Origin: Cladorrhinum sp. PSN259
Taxonomy: Eukaryota > Ascomycota > Sordariomycetes > Sordariales > Podosporaceae
Length of the DNA: 64,000 nucleotides
Assembly (NCBI GenBank): GCA_033725935.1
Contig: MU867062.1
Coordinates: forward strand, 434,001-498,000
Direction of reading: 5' to 3'
Under the pieces are notes generated by a model. It was given only the letters and a program-made list of their open reading frames with translations, had not been told where the DNA came from and did not search any database. A program made the position numbers and the translations under genes. Each line of letters starts with the position of its first letter. Positions within the stretch are counted from its first letter, which is position 1. This document shows, piece after piece, positions 31,339 to 43,044 of the stretch.

Positions 31339-33888
31339 ATGGCTCCCAAAAGAAAGGCACCCGTCGCGCAAGCCGGCGCCTCCAAGGCAGGGCGTGTCTC
31401 GGCCATGTCAACTCCTGGACCTGCTACACCCAGGAGTCTCGAGAGCAGCGTCATGTCTGACGGCGACGAAGACTTCGATGAGGATGTGCCCGAGGACCAG
31501 GTAGCGCGTGAGGAGATGTTGGGGCAGGAGGCAGACGATTTCGTGAACAAGTGGGACATCAAGTCGAGCCGTTTCCAGGCCGACAATGAGAACAAAACCA
31601 ACGATGCCGCCTCGCACCTCTTTAGGAAACGAGACTTCTCACATTACGATCTCAAACCCGACCACCAGAACCGCCCATTATGGATCGAACCAAATGGTAC
31701 TATCGTCTTGGAGCGATTCAGTCCTTTGGCAGAAGCTGCGACGGATTTCCTCATTACCATTGCAGAACCCAAGTCGCGGCCCTCTTTGCTCCACGAGTAC
31801 GCACTCACGACCCACAGCCTCTACGCAGCCGTTAGTGTTGGGCTGCGTCCCCAGGATATCATAAACACCTTGGATCGCTTCCTCAAGACGTCGCTGCCCG
31901 AGGCTGTCCGCAGGTACATTCAGGATTGCACCAAGAGTTACGGCAAGGTAAAGCTGGTTCTCAAAAATAACAAGTACTTCGTAGAGAGCTTGGACACCGA
32001 GATGTTGCAGAAGCTTCTGGCCGACGAGGTTATCCGTAGTACCCGGGTGCACGGCTCAACAGAGATCACCACTACCTATGCTCCTACCATGGGCGGTCTC
32101 GTCATTCCGGGAACCCAAAACGCCGCCGGGGTTCACCAGGCCAATCTCAAGCAGGCCAACGGCGGCAAACCGGGTGAGCCAGGAGCAGGAGGGGATGCCA
32201 CGGCTGAACAAGATGTTTTCGCCGCTCTTAATGAAGAGGATGACGACGATGATAAAGAAGCCGTCCACTCCTTCGAGATTTCAGATAGCTCCGTCGAGAT
32301 CGTTCAGAAGCGCTGTCTCGACATTGGCTTCCCCATCCTTGAAGAATATGACTTCAGAAACGACAACGTGAATCCCAATCTTGAGATTGATCTCCGACCC
32401 AATACCCAGATTCGCCCGTACCAGGAGAAGAGTCTCAGTAAGATGTTTGGTAACGGCCGCGCTAAAAGCGGTATTATCGTGTTGCCCTGCGGAGCAGGCA
32501 AGACATTGGTGGGTATCACGGCTGCTTGCACCATCAAGAAAGGCATCATCGTCCTATGTACTAGTTCCATGTCGGTCGTCCAGTGGCGCCAGGAATTCTT
32601 GAAGTGGTCCAATATTAACCCAGACGATATCGCCGTCTTCACTGCCGAGAGCAAGAACAAGTTCTCCGGCAGTACTGGCATCATTGTGACCACGTACTCC
32701 ATGGTCACCAACAGCCGTGAGCGATCACACGACTCCAAGAAGATGATGGACTTCCTCAAAGGCAGAGAATGGGGTCTGATGCTCCTCGACGAAGTACACG
32801 TCGTCCCCGCAGAAGTCTTCCGTCGCGTCATTTCGTCGATCAAGTCTCACTCCAAACTCGGCCTGACAGCCACGCTGCTCAGAGAAGACGACAAGATCTC
32901 CCACTTGAACTTCCTGATTGGTCCCAAGCTTTTTGAGGCCAACTGGATGGAGCTCTCACAACAAGGGCACATTGCCAAAGTTCAATGCGCAGAGGTCTGG
33001 TGTCCAATGCCGACAGAGTTCTACGACGAATACCTCAGAGCCAATTCCCACATGAAACGAACACTTTATGCCATGAACCCGCGCAAGTTCCAAGCATGCC
33101 AATACCTGATCAACTACCATGAGTCCCGCGGCGACAAGGTTATAGTGTTTTCTGATGAGCTCTACTCGCTCAAACAGTACGCCCTCAAACTCAAGAAGGT
33201 CTATATCTACGGCGGCACGGGACAAGCAGAACGCATGCAAGTTCTTGAGAACTTTCAACATAACCCGGACGTCAACACTCTCTTCCTCAGCAAGATTGGC
33301 GATACCTCGCTCGATCTGCCCGAGGCCACCGTCCTCATTCAAATCTCCTCTCACTTCGGTTCACGTCGCCAAGAAGCCCAGCGTCTCGGCCGTATCTTGC
33401 GAGCCAAGCGTCGTAATGATGAAGGGTTCAACGCCTTCTTCTACTCTCTCGTTTCAAAAGACACGCAAGAGATGTACTACTCCTCCAAACGCCAAGCCTT
33501 CCTTGTCGACCAAGGTTACGCATTCAAAGTCATTACTTCACTTGCCAACCTAAGCGAGACGCCTGACTTGGCGTTTGCCACTGCCCAAGAAAGGCGAGAG
33601 CTGCTTCAGAAGACCTTAGTGGAGAACGAGAAGGGACCAGAGCAGGATGCCGAGACTGATGATTTGTTTGGTAGACCCACTGGCGGCCGTGGAAGGAAGA
33701 AGGGCGGATTATCCGGGGTGAGGAGAGTTGCTGGCACGTTGGGAGAGTTGAGCGGTGGCCAGGATATGGCGTACATTGAGCAGAACAAGGCTGCCAATAA
33801 GGGTTTGACCAAGAAGAAGAAGGCCGAGACACAGAATGCTTTCTTCAAGAAGATGCAGCGGGAGAAGGATAAGCTGAAGGGAAAATAA
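31339..33888 (+). CDS. ssl2: XPB/Rad25/Ssl2, 3'-5' DNA helicase of TFIIH
   Basis: Intronless gene of 849 residues. XPB is the ATPase and translocase of TFIIH, needed for promoter opening and nucleotide excision repair. Helicase motifs appear in order: I LPCGAGKT (about 381-389), Ia STSSMSVVQWRQEF-like segment, II DEVH (484-487, LLDEVHVVPAEVF), III LTATLLREDD, then the family RED-type element, motif V-VI region (GDTSLDLPEATVLIQIS, QEAQRLGRILRAKR). The N-terminal part holds the damage-recognition-like region (DYDL-type KPDHQNRPLWIEPNGTIVLE). Acidic and Gly-rich linkers precede the helicase core. The C-terminus is Lys-rich. The first real ATG, in a good context (GCGAACATGG), was taken as start; the open frame runs 12 codons further upstream without an ATG. 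Confidence 0.96.
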   Translation: MAPKRKAPVAQAGASKAGRVSAMSTPGPATPRSLESSVMSDGDEDFDEDVPEDQVAREEMLGQEADDFVNKWDIKSSRFQADNENKTNDAASHLFRKRDFSHYDLKPDHQNRPLWIEPNGTIVLERFSPLAEAATDFLITIAEPKSRPSLLHEYALTTHSLYAAVSVGLRPQDIINTLDRFLKTSLPEAVRRYIQDCTKSYGKVKLVLKNNKYFVESLDTEMLQKLLADEVIRSTRVHGSTEITTTYAPTMGGLVIPGTQNAAGVHQANLKQANGGKPGEPGAGGDATAEQDVFAALNEEDDDDDKEAVHSFEISDSSVEIVQKRCLDIGFPILEEYDFRNDNVNPNLEIDLRPNTQIRPYQEKSLSKMFGNGRAKSGIIVLPCGAGKTLVGITAACTIKKGIIVLCTSSMSVVQWRQEFLKWSNINPDDIAVFTAESKNKFSGSTGIIVTTYSMVTNSRERSHDSKKMMDFLKGREWGLMLLDEVHVVPAEVFRRVISSIKSHSKLGLTATLLREDDKISHLNFLIGPKLFEANWMELSQQGHIAKVQCAEVWCPMPTEFYDEYLRANSHMKRTLYAMNPRKFQACQYLINYHESRGDKVIVFSDELYSLKQYALKLKKVYIYGGTGQAERMQVLENFQHNPDVNTLFLSKIGDTSLDLPEATVLIQISSHFGSRRQEAQRLGRILRAKRRNDEGFNAFFYSLVSKDTQEMYYSSKRQAFLVDQGYAFKVITSLANLSETPDLAFATAQERRELLQKTLVENEKGPEQDAETDDLFGRPTGGRGRKKGGLSGVRRVAGTLGELSGGQDMAYIEQNKAANKGLTKKKKAETQNAFFKKMQREKDKLKGK

Positions 33889-34352
33889 GAAATGAAGTTG
33901 ATGATGACGTTGTGAAGTGAAATGGGGAAAGGATTCGAGGGTTGGGAGATGCGGTTATACCAATCATAGACAACAAATGAGCAAATAAATAAACAAGCGG
34001 AAAGCGAAGGGAAATGGGGAAGAACAGTTTCTTATCACGTAATATATAGAGATGATTTTGCGGATGCAGTTTTCGAGTCTCTTTTTCCCCTTATGAAGGG
34101 CGAAGATGGAAAGTAGCCTCATACTTTTCTGTTTTTGAAACTTATATAGACCAAAGCGGGAATGGATATGCATTTGAAAGCAAGAGCTCGGGAGCAAGCA
34201 AGTCTGGGGCAGTTATAAGATTGAGATAAACACAGACCCATATAAAACATACAGACTTGATTTGCATGCTCTGTAAATCATTACACACTTAAATCATGAC
34301 ATCACCGGTTCTTCTATCCCAACTGTATTGTCGTCGAAATGGTGTGGTATCT
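33889..34352. other. Convergent 3' region, ssl2 / enoyl-CoA hydratase
   Basis: 464 bp of AT-rich DNA between two stop codons. No coding signal. Confidence 0.4.
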
Positions 34353-35331
34353 CTACGAATGACTCCACTCAGCCTTCTTCTTCTCAGCAAAAGCCTTCAT
34401 CCCAATCTTTTGATCCTGGCTCCCGAAAAGAGCATGGAACACCCGTCTCTCGTAGTCGACGCCATCCCTCAATCCCAGATCCTGGCTCTTGTTTACAACC
34501 TCCTTCGCCGCTTGCACGGCAACCTTGCTATAGCCAGCAATGGTCTCTGCAGTCTTCAACGCACCCTGAATCAACTCCTCATGAGAGTTAAACACCCGCG
34601 CAGCAACTCCCCACCTCTCTGCTTCCTCTCCCGAAAATGACTTTCCGGTCAAGATCAGCTCCATAGCTTTGGCCTTTCCGATTGCCCTCGTAAGTCTCTG
34701 ACTTCCTCCAGCACCGGGGATGGTACCGAGCTTGATCTCTGGCTGGCCGAAGTTGGCAGTGTTGGTGCAGTACAAAATATCAGCCATTAGAGCGAGCTCA
34801 CAGCCTCCTCCTAGCGCGTGGCCCGACACGGCGGCGATTAGAGGTTTCTTTAGCTGCGTGGTGAGGTCTGACCAAGACTCAATGAAGGAGTTTGTGTATG
34901 CTTCTGAAAACGTAAGGGGCGCCATCTCCTTGATGTCTGCGCCTGCCGCAAAGGCGCGCTCGGAGCCTGTGACTAAGATGGCGGCGATTGTGGGGGAGGA
35001 TTGGAAGTCGCGGAGGGCGGAGTTGAGCTCCTTGATCAGGGGGGTGCAGAGTGCGTTTAGGGCTTTGGGGCGGTTTAGGGTGACTTGTTGGGGGTGTTAG
35101 TAAATGGGCTACAGGGTAGTGAGGGTAAGATAAGGTTGTGTTCCCGTAGAGGGGGTATTTACTTTGACCAACACCCGGCCGGGGCTCAGAGACGATGATG
35201 TACTCATAGTTGGTGGCAGCAGAGTAGCTACGGAACTGAGGGATGGAGGGGGCTTGGAAGCGAGAGACAGGTGCCTTGGTCCGCAAAGTGCGGAGGCCAT
35301 TGCGCCGGAGGATTGCTGCTGCCGCGTTCAT
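34353..35331 (-). CDS. Enoyl-CoA hydratase, mitochondrial
   Basis: Exons 35331-35163 and 35083-34353 with a 79-nt intron (donor GTAAAT, branch TACTAAC, acceptor CAAG) give 299 residues. The enzyme hydrates trans-2-enoyl-CoA in fatty-acid and amino-acid breakdown. The first 38 residues are basic (ILRRNGLRTLRTKAPVSR) and end in RSYSAAT, a likely mitochondrial presequence. After the join, ITLNRPKALNALC opens the crotonase fold. The oxyanion-hole segments FAAGADIKEM (101-110) and GHALGGGCELAL (145-154) are present, with catalytic glutamates at 152 and 172, the 20-residue spacing seen in the short-chain hydratase ECHS1. An open frame runs upstream of 35331 in exon 1, but the presequence favours this ATG. 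Confidence 0.93.
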
Positions 35332-35967
35332 GATTGCAACTGTGAGACCTTGGTCCGGATCAGGAATGTCAGAGAAAAGCCAGTTGGGAATATCCTCAAA
35401 TCTGGGGAAACAGCTATGTATAAGTCCGGACCCGGACCCGGGGAAGGGGGGTTCCCCAAAGCTCGGCTCCACATGGTCGTCATTCAATCCATCGCAACCA
35501 GCTTATCCTCGGCTCAAGACCCCTGTCCGCTTTTGGTGGAAGGGGGAATGAAACAAGCGTCAGATCTGGACTGCTAATCTGGGTTTCTGGCTTTCTAGAA
35601 AGGACGGAAGCAGCATGCGCCACAGTCAGAAAGCCCCACCTAAACGAATGACAGGGGGCGGGCTGCGTCTTGGGCGGAAACTAAAGCCACTTTCTCCGAA
35701 ATACAGAAATTTACCCCCTAAATGTGGTTGGTAGAACGGACCTTGTCACAAAACGTAACGCCAGATCTCTTTCTCCGGCCCGGCGACTTTCAACTTTGTA
35801 AAGTTCAAGGGGACGCGCAACACACTCGACACAACCCCCATCTCTCGCGTCATCCGCACACATAACGAGCTCGGATATAATTGCATCAGTGCTTATCGAC
35901 AAACATCGCATTACCAACTTACCGTTTCAAACCGACTTACTTTACATCCGAAGCCTGATAATCCAAT
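35332..35967. promoter_or_regulatory. Divergent promoter region, enoyl-CoA hydratase / rer1
   Basis: 636 bp between divergent start codons. A CCGGACCCGGACCCGGGG stretch lies near 35427-35443. No gene is seen. Confidence 0.4.
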
Positions 35968-36665
35968 ATGGACGCCCCTGATGAGCAGACGTCGCCATTC
36001 GGCACTGTGACTGCGCAGACCAGCAAGCTTCAAAGGCAATACCAAGCATTGCTTGATCAGTCGACCCCTCATGTTCTTTATCGATGGATTGGGACGGGAG
36101 TCTTCCTCGTTTTCTTCTTCATGCGTGTTTTCTTTGCGCAAGGCTGGTATATCGGTTGGTTTGCTCCACTACAGCCTCCTTTTCCCAATCTCTTACCTAA
36201 CTTCCGCGAACACAGTCGCCTACGCTCTCGGCATCTACCTTCTCAACTTGTTTCTCGCTTTCCTCCAGCCCAAGTTTGATCCGTCTAACGAGGCGGCCGA
36301 CAATGATATGGAGGATGGCGCGATCGGCTCCCTCCCCACGAAGCAGGACGAGGAGTTCCGCCCCTTCATCCGCCGTCTCCCCGAGTTTAAGTTCTGGCAC
36401 TCGGCCACTCGCGCAGTTGCCATATCTTTCGTCTGCAGTTGGTTCGAGGTCTTCAACGTGCCCGTTTTCTGGCCCGTTCTCGTTATGTACTGGATCATGC
36501 TCTTTGTCCTCACCAGTAAGTACCCTGTGGCAGATCGTAGAAGTGAGATATGAAGCTAACAAAAGTACCCACGCAACAGTGCGCAAGCAGATTCAGCACA
36601 TGATCAAGTACCGTTACGTACCCTTCACCATCGGCAAGGCCAGGTACACCAAGAACAGCCAGTAA
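35968..36665 (+). CDS. rer1: Rer1, Golgi-to-ER retrieval receptor
   Basis: Three exons, 35968-36154, 36216-36515 and 36580-36665, with 61- and 64-nt introns, give 190 residues. Rer1 is a four-span Golgi membrane protein that returns escaped ER membrane proteins in COPI vesicles. Visible family features are QYQALLDQSTPHVLYRWIG, then hydrophobic spans (VFLVFFFMRVFFAQGWYI, YALGIYLLNLFLAFLQP), the acidic loop, RPFIRRLPEFKFWHSATRA, two more spans ending YWIMLFVLTM and the basic end RKQIQHMIKYRYVPF. Length matches the family (about 190). The start codon is the first ATG of the open frame. Confidence 0.96.
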
Positions 36666-37583
36666 ATACAAACTCGGCTGCGTTGTTCCTTTTTCTTATA
36701 ATCATCAGCTTCCGGGCGTTTGGGTGTGGTTCCAAAATCGTGGCTTTTTGGGTGCGACACGCAATGGTAACGGTATTTGCGATAGAAAGAGGGACTTAAA
36801 CCATGTATTATGACACCCACATGTTTTCTTTTGAGCGAGGGGGCTCATGACACGACTCCTGTATAACTTTTTACAATACTTATTTTAATCCACGAGGGCC
36901 ATGCAAGGAGGAATTAGCGTTGGCTTGGTTTGGGCTTAATCCGTTGCCTTTCAGGATTTGGAGGGAGGGGAGTGGCGGGTGGAAAAGGGAAAGGGAAAGG
37001 GAAAGCGGCGAGTTGGGGTTGGTTGCCAGCAGGAAGGGACCTCTAGGATTATTTATAGACGGGAACACTGGGGTATAGGTGAAATGAATGGATGCTTGTG
37101 ATGATAGCCGTTCTGTATTTTGGACGGCAACAATCAGCGCAATCGGGGATTTAGAGCCTTCTGGTAGGTAAAGTTGTTCCACAATAGGGACGATTTTGTT
37201 CTGAATAAGAAGGTACTGGGGGCTCCTGGGATTCGACTGGAGGCACAGACCCACTTGTTCTCTCAGGTGTATCCCAACTTCTTCTCCTACCTCTCTTTTC
37301 TCCAGAATACTTTCGCGCTTTCGTTCTACCGCAAACTGCTTTTTATCGACTTGTCTTAAACAATTGATATTTTTTCGACTTTATTAATCCCAGGCTTCGA
37401 CTAATATCACCAGATTTTACTGACCTCGACTTTTCGACACTCGTCAGCCTTGTCCCAATTTTTGGCTTGGCGTTTATCGAAGCGCGACCGCGCCGACATC
37501 TTTCAACTCTCCAATCCCGAGATCCTTGCATCCACCAGCTCTCTCCCCAACACGTCGTGTCAACGACACCACAAGCAGCCGCC
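36666..37583. promoter_or_regulatory. Intergenic region upstream of paf1
   Basis: 918 bp holding the rer1 3' end and the paf1 promoter and leader. It contains four tandem GGGAAA-type hexamers near 36986-37007. No gene is seen. Confidence 0.4.
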
Positions 37584-39103
37584 ATGTCGTCCTCACAGCC
37601 TAGAACTCAGCATCAAACGCAGGATTACATCGCAAGAATACGATATTCCAATGCCCTACCTCCGCCGCCCAATCCCCCAAAGCTGCTCGACATCCCTAAC
37701 ACTGGACTTGCGAGTGGCCAGTACACCAATCCCGGATTCGCATCCCGCCTTGCGCGCGAACAGCCATTGAACATCGAGGCCGATGCCGAGCTCGGAATGC
37801 CTCTGGACTTGGTGGGAATGCCCGGGGTTTTTGATGGCGACGAGAGCTGTAAGTTCTCCCATCGGATACCGGTCACATTGACAGCAGCCACTGACCCTCA
37901 ACAACAGCAATCCAAGCACCCGCGCAAGCACCTCCCGTCCACCCTCACGATCGCGCTCTTCTGCGCCCTCTCTCAACACTAGGCAAGCCCAAGTCTCAGG
38001 ACACGTCTGTCTCCTTCCTCCGACGAACCGAGTACATTTCGTCCGTACAAGCCCGTCCGCGTGACAACGTCTTCCTCAAGCCATCCTCACAACAACAGAG
38101 TCCCGCCCTTCGCCGTCCTGAAAAGCGCAAAGCATCCCCAGAGCCAGGAAAGGGAACGCCATCATGGATCAAGCGCCGGATCGAGAAGTCATTCGAAATC
38201 GCAGCTGCCAACCTCCAAAACCGCACCAATATCAAGCATCCCTCCAAGCGCAACCTCCGTCTGGTTGATGCCTACCCCGTCATTCCCGATCTCGACGCCT
38301 TCCCCGATTCTGGAGCATATGTCACGGTGCAATTCGCCAAGAACCCAGTTTCTTCCGCTACCTCTGCTAAGAGCTACGACACGCGCATGTTGTCCGGTAT
38401 TTTGAAACCAATTGAGCGCACCGACGCAGAAGAGCAAGCACTCGCCTCGGCCCAGTTAGCCCACGAGCGCGACCCCCTTCACATGCCGGCGCCTACTCAG
38501 ATGATGAATTACCAGTTTTTCTTGCCGGTCGATGCCAAAACCGGCGAGAGATTTCGTGCGAAATTTGACGTTGATAATCCCGAAAAGGACTCTGAAGATC
38601 TTTACACGGATGCTTCCACAAACAGCTTCAGATTCGAGAGGATACGTGCGTATGAAACCAAGGAAGAAAAGGAACTTAATCACGACGCCAAGTATGATGA
38701 TGAGGTTTTGTTCTCCTTCCGTGATGCAAACAGTGCGACGACGGACAGTGACGGCGCGCAAAAGGCTGTTTATTATTACCCAATCATGCAGCGGACCGTC
38801 ATTTCGGCGAGACGTAGCAAGAACATTGCCAGCAAGATCGGAATCAAGGTTGACGAGGAGAAGGATGCCGTCGACCAGCTGCTTGTGAGGGTTGAGGAGC
38901 CGTCTGAGGGACTGAAGAGGAAGCTGTTGCAGTACAAGTTGCAGCCTGTAGGTGAATTGGAGGTTAGTGATGATGAAGATGAGGGTAACAGGATGGACGA
39001 GGACAACAAGGGTCGTGATGGTGAAGACGGTGATGGTAGAGGAAGAAGCAGGGGGGGCGGTGATGATGGTGATGAGGATGCTGAAGGGGAGGAGGATTAC
39101 TAG
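37584..39103 (+). CDS. paf1: Paf1, core subunit of the RNA polymerase II Paf1 complex
   Basis: Exons 37584-37848 and 37908-39103 with a 59-nt intron (GTAAGT donor, CTGAC branch, CAACAG acceptor) give 486 residues. The Paf1 complex travels with elongating polymerase and supports H2B ubiquitylation and H3K4/K36 methylation. The N-terminal block DYIARIRYSNALPPPPNPPK and later FLRRTEYISS, IEKSFEIAAA, HPSKRNLRLVDAYPVIPDLD and MNYQFFLPVD match Paf1. The C-terminal 60 residues are an acidic, Gly-rich tail, usual for the family. Start context GCCGCCATGT is good. Confidence 0.95.
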
Positions 39104-39925
39104 TCTAAAGGAGTAAAGATATCATAAAGGCAGGCGAAGTTGTAAAAAAACGGAAAGAGAAAAACTGGAACTTCTCGCCAGTGAAATCCGGGCTGGCGTC
39201 TTACCGGGTAGAGAGTCTTTTTACGGAGTAGGGGTTTTAAAGCATCATGCGGTTGTAAATATTGATATCAAAAGACTGAATTCAAATCAGGAAAAAAGGA
39301 AGTATTAGAAATTTGCGTCACGCAAACCAACATTGAGCACAATGAATTGGTGTCCATCTTTTTGATCTACCCTCATATACATAATCGTCATACACGGATA
39401 TGATTACATTTGACTGCTTTGTATTATTTGTTGAGTAGAGGCCCCAACTAGCATTTCTATATATCTTGAAAAATCCCATACAAAAAGAGAGAGAAAAGTA
39501 GGGGAAAACAAAACGCCATATTCTGCATGCCGCTCGCCGCCCATTTCTTTCGCACGGAAAAATCCATCACCTCTTTGTCTCCTTTCCTGTGTTGCATCTT
39601 TCGTATCTCAGCTTCGTAAAGCTGCCCAGTCTATCCTTCTTTTGATTTCCAGGTCCATGTGGTACCGACTTCAACCCTTCCGGTTTAGAGAAGCTGAGGC
39701 CGTTCCACCAAAAATTAATGTAACTTGTGTATCCGTGTAACATGTGGCTGTAAAGCGCAAGATTCGTGACGTGTTGTGTGTTGTGTGTGCGTATTTATGT
39801 GTAAGTCATGAGCAAAAAGTCGCGAGAAAGCAACAAAAGCCAGAAAAAAAAAATCAAATTCGCCATGGAAAAGAAGAGAACAACGAGAGCTCTCCATTAT
39901 CAGGACCATGATCACCCTGACTCCC
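39104..39925. other. Convergent 3' region, paf1 / glycosyltransferase
   Basis: 822 bp between two stop codons, AT-rich, with a short GT-rich patch (about 39763-39790). No coding signal. Confidence 0.4.
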
Positions 39926-41818
39926 CTAATCGTCAAGTGAAAAACCAAGCTCTTCTCTGGCGTCATCAACCACTCTTGCATACCTGTTTTTCTCATTGTC
40001 AGCAACCGCAAAAACAGCGAAAGGTCGGACTAGGGGCATAACTCACTCCAAGCACAACCTAAAAAACCAAACCGCAATATCCTCATTCCTCAAAACTTTA
40101 TCCGCCCACTCCCTCCCCTGCAAAGCAATCCTGTGCGCCTCTTTAACGCCCTTCTCTTTATCCTCAGCAAGAAATCTCACACTTTCCAACCACTCATCAC
40201 CATGCAGACTGAGCGGGATATAATGCGCCCAGGGCTTCAACCACTCATAATGCCACTCCCTAAAAATAGCAAACTTGTACACCAGACTCCTGCTCTTCAA
40301 GAATGCATAGAACCTTCCAGAGAAAGCATTACCGTCCATATCAAGCACATGCTTATACTTCATCCCTTCCTCGAACTTGGCGTACTCCTTGACGTCGAAA
40401 AACTCCCTTTGCGCGTCGCAATCGCCAGGATCGCACTGTCCGATATGTGAGAAGAAGACATCAATGATTGATTTGAAATTAACACGCGGGACGGACTTGA
40501 CGCTCCATTTATCTGTCGTTTCGTTCTTTTGGAGGATCTTAGCAGTGTCATGGTCGTTGATCTTCTTGACAAAGCGTTGGCGGTGTGCTCTGCGCCAGCC
40601 TCCTTCACGGGAAAAGCCACCGGTGGTTGAGCCGCGCCAGTAGAGGCGATTGTGCTTTTGTTCCCAGGTTGGGTCGGCTTCCTCGAGGTAGGGGACCTTT
40701 TGCGCCCAGTACCAGGGTGAGGGATACAGAATGTCGTTGTAGGATGAGATCTTTGACTGTGAGAAGATGGGGAAGAGGTCGTGGGTTACTCCATAGGCAT
40801 TGGGACGGGTCAAGAAGCCATACGTTGAGCCGAGGGAAGGGGTCAAGCAGACATCTGAGAGGGCGGTCCAGTTGGCCACGAAACCAAGCTCGCCGAGTGA
40901 GTACTTCTCACGGTCATCGAATTGCTCGTCTTCATCCAGAATGCGAGCGGGAGTGTTGGGTGGGCAGGAAATGCGCGAGTGAAGCCAGATTGGTTGATGA
41001 GCAAAGAAGTTGAAACGGGTGACCTTGATGACGTCGAAGCGACCGTCGTAGTTGAGTCCCGCAGGTCGCTCGGTGAAGCTGTTGCGAAGCTTCTTACCTG
41101 GCTTATTGGCGAGGGGCATATTAATCTTCACAGCCTTCTCCACGTGTCGTGAAAGATCGTCGTGGTGCACCACAACGCGGGGCTCGTCGTTGACGTTGAA
41201 GGCAAGGTCCATGGGTGGGAGGTACTGCGAGAACTCGGCCATCATCTCACGGGTCGCGTCCTGCTGCCAGGGCGAACCACCAAGGAAGAGCCCCACCTTA
41301 CCATCACGAATTTGAACTCCCATAAGGCCATTGTTATATCCAATTGCTTCCTTTGCGCGCGCACGAATGGTGGCTGGCTTCAGACCCCAGAAGGGAGTGA
41401 GGGAGTGGAAGATGGTGTCGAATTCGTCTACCAGCTGGACGTTCTTGCTCTTTGCGAACTCCCACCACTTATCAAAATGAGGAGGCGGCGGCATTCCATA
41501 TCTTCGCTTGTACTCGGCCACGGCCTCGCGTAGGGTCTTCGATTGGCGCTGCTTGACCTTCTCAAACTCCTTTTCCGCCTTGCTGACAAGGTGTAATATC
41601 GGGTGCGATCCGGTCGGCCCGGATTGCGGCTTGGTGTCGTGCGTGTGGTCGATCTCAGCACTTGGTGCATCCCCTTCCCAAGTTATCGGCTCCTTGTGCA
41701 CCGGCTCGGGTGGCTTCTCTGTTGTGGATGCTCGCAGACGAGATACACTGGAGAGCGAGTACGCGCAAAACAACAACAACATAAAGGCACCCACGATGCC
41801 GATCTGGCGGTTACGCAT
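39926..41818 (-). CDS. Family-90 (CAP10-like) glycosyltransferase
   Basis: Exons 41818-40047 and 39983-39926 with a 63-nt intron (GTGAGT donor, CTGAC branch, AACAG acceptor) give 609 residues. The short last exon supplies the usual ending YARVVDDAREELGF. It is a type II Golgi-like protein: basic start MRNRQ, one hydrophobic span (residues 7-25), then a stalk and a lumenal domain. The C-terminal third carries the CAP10 signature region (YKHVLDMDGNAFSGRFYAFL, SLVYKFAIFREWHYEWLKPW, HYIPLSLHGDEW). Cryptococcus Cap10 acts in capsule making, and animal relatives transfer glucose or xylose. The donor and acceptor here are unknown; cell-wall or glycoprotein decoration is an inference. Confidence 0.88.
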
Positions 41819-43044
41819 TGTTGCTGCCAGGGCTATGCGGATCCGTAGAAAATAAAGCTGGTATTAGATATTATTCCCCTGTCTCACGTAACGCTTTTTG
41901 CGAACGGTGGCGTTGGTCTCGTCCCCATATAAACTTCAAGCTTCAAAGTCGGAAAATAGGGAACGTGGGCGATTCGTCGAAACACTATCCTCGCATCGAT
42001 TAAAAAGAATGGGACAAAAAGAATAACACGACGTCGCCGGTCTCGTATCGTCTCAAAACAACAAGAAAAAGAAAGGAAGAGAAAAAAAATCCTCTGGGCA
42101 GGATGTCTTGGATGGCAGTTGGTTAATGGGTTGGGGGGGTGGGCAGGATGCGACCGCTACGAGCCGCGAACCAAGCCCCATCCATGGCATGGCACTGTAC
42201 AAAGTTGGTATGTAACCCAATTCCCCCAAATCCACTACGTATCATCCTCCACTGCTTCTCCCTGAACTTGCAGGAAAACTGGGGCTCTCGGAATTCGTAA
42301 GAAGGAAAGGATGTGAGCTGGTCGGTAAGCCCAACACCAATTCTCAGGAACCAAGACGTCCGAAAATTGGGTAAACCACCATCCATGCGTCCGCTGTGTT
42401 TCTGGTGTTCTCGGGAAGACCGTCATAAATTCTCGGAGAATTTGGCCCACTTGACGTTGCTCAATTAATCGCCAAGCAAACAGGATACTGCCTTGATAGT
42501 TAAGCGGGCAGTTTATCGGGTCAGGTAAATTACATGCTTACCTCGATCGAACCAGCAAGCATTGGCACCCCTTCTTTCGACCGACACCCGAGTCTCGTGT
42601 TCCATCGGCATCGATTTGCCGTGAGGCCTCAAAGACATTCTTTACGCGTATAGATCACCTCTGAGTAATCCATGAATCTATGAAATTTCCTCGGCCATGA
42701 TGGCGATGAGGCTCTTGGGAACATTGAACGAAGAACCAACAACTGGGTACTGTTCCACTTCGGTCTGGCATACAAACTCATTACTTCCCATTTCAAGACG
42801 CAACCTTCCGGTCTAAAAACAGCAATTCAGCATTCCCGCACAAATCATACCTATGGCAGTACACATGTACACCGTCGTCAGATAAGAAGCAAATGGGAGA
42901 TACAAAAATTGGGCATGTCAAGTCCGGCGATCATCCAGACCGCGGCCGTGTCTTTCATTATCAAAGATAGGTATCAGTTCGTAACGCCGTAAATGCCATG
43001 CTTTTGGGTATTCTCAGATCCAGCCTCTCATTTTTGTTGTCTGT
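41819..43044. other. 1.2 kb region upstream of the glycosyltransferase gene
   Basis: It lies between the glycosyltransferase start and the rps22 stop. It holds a purine-rich A/G tract (about 42057-42091). No gene is seen. Confidence 0.4.
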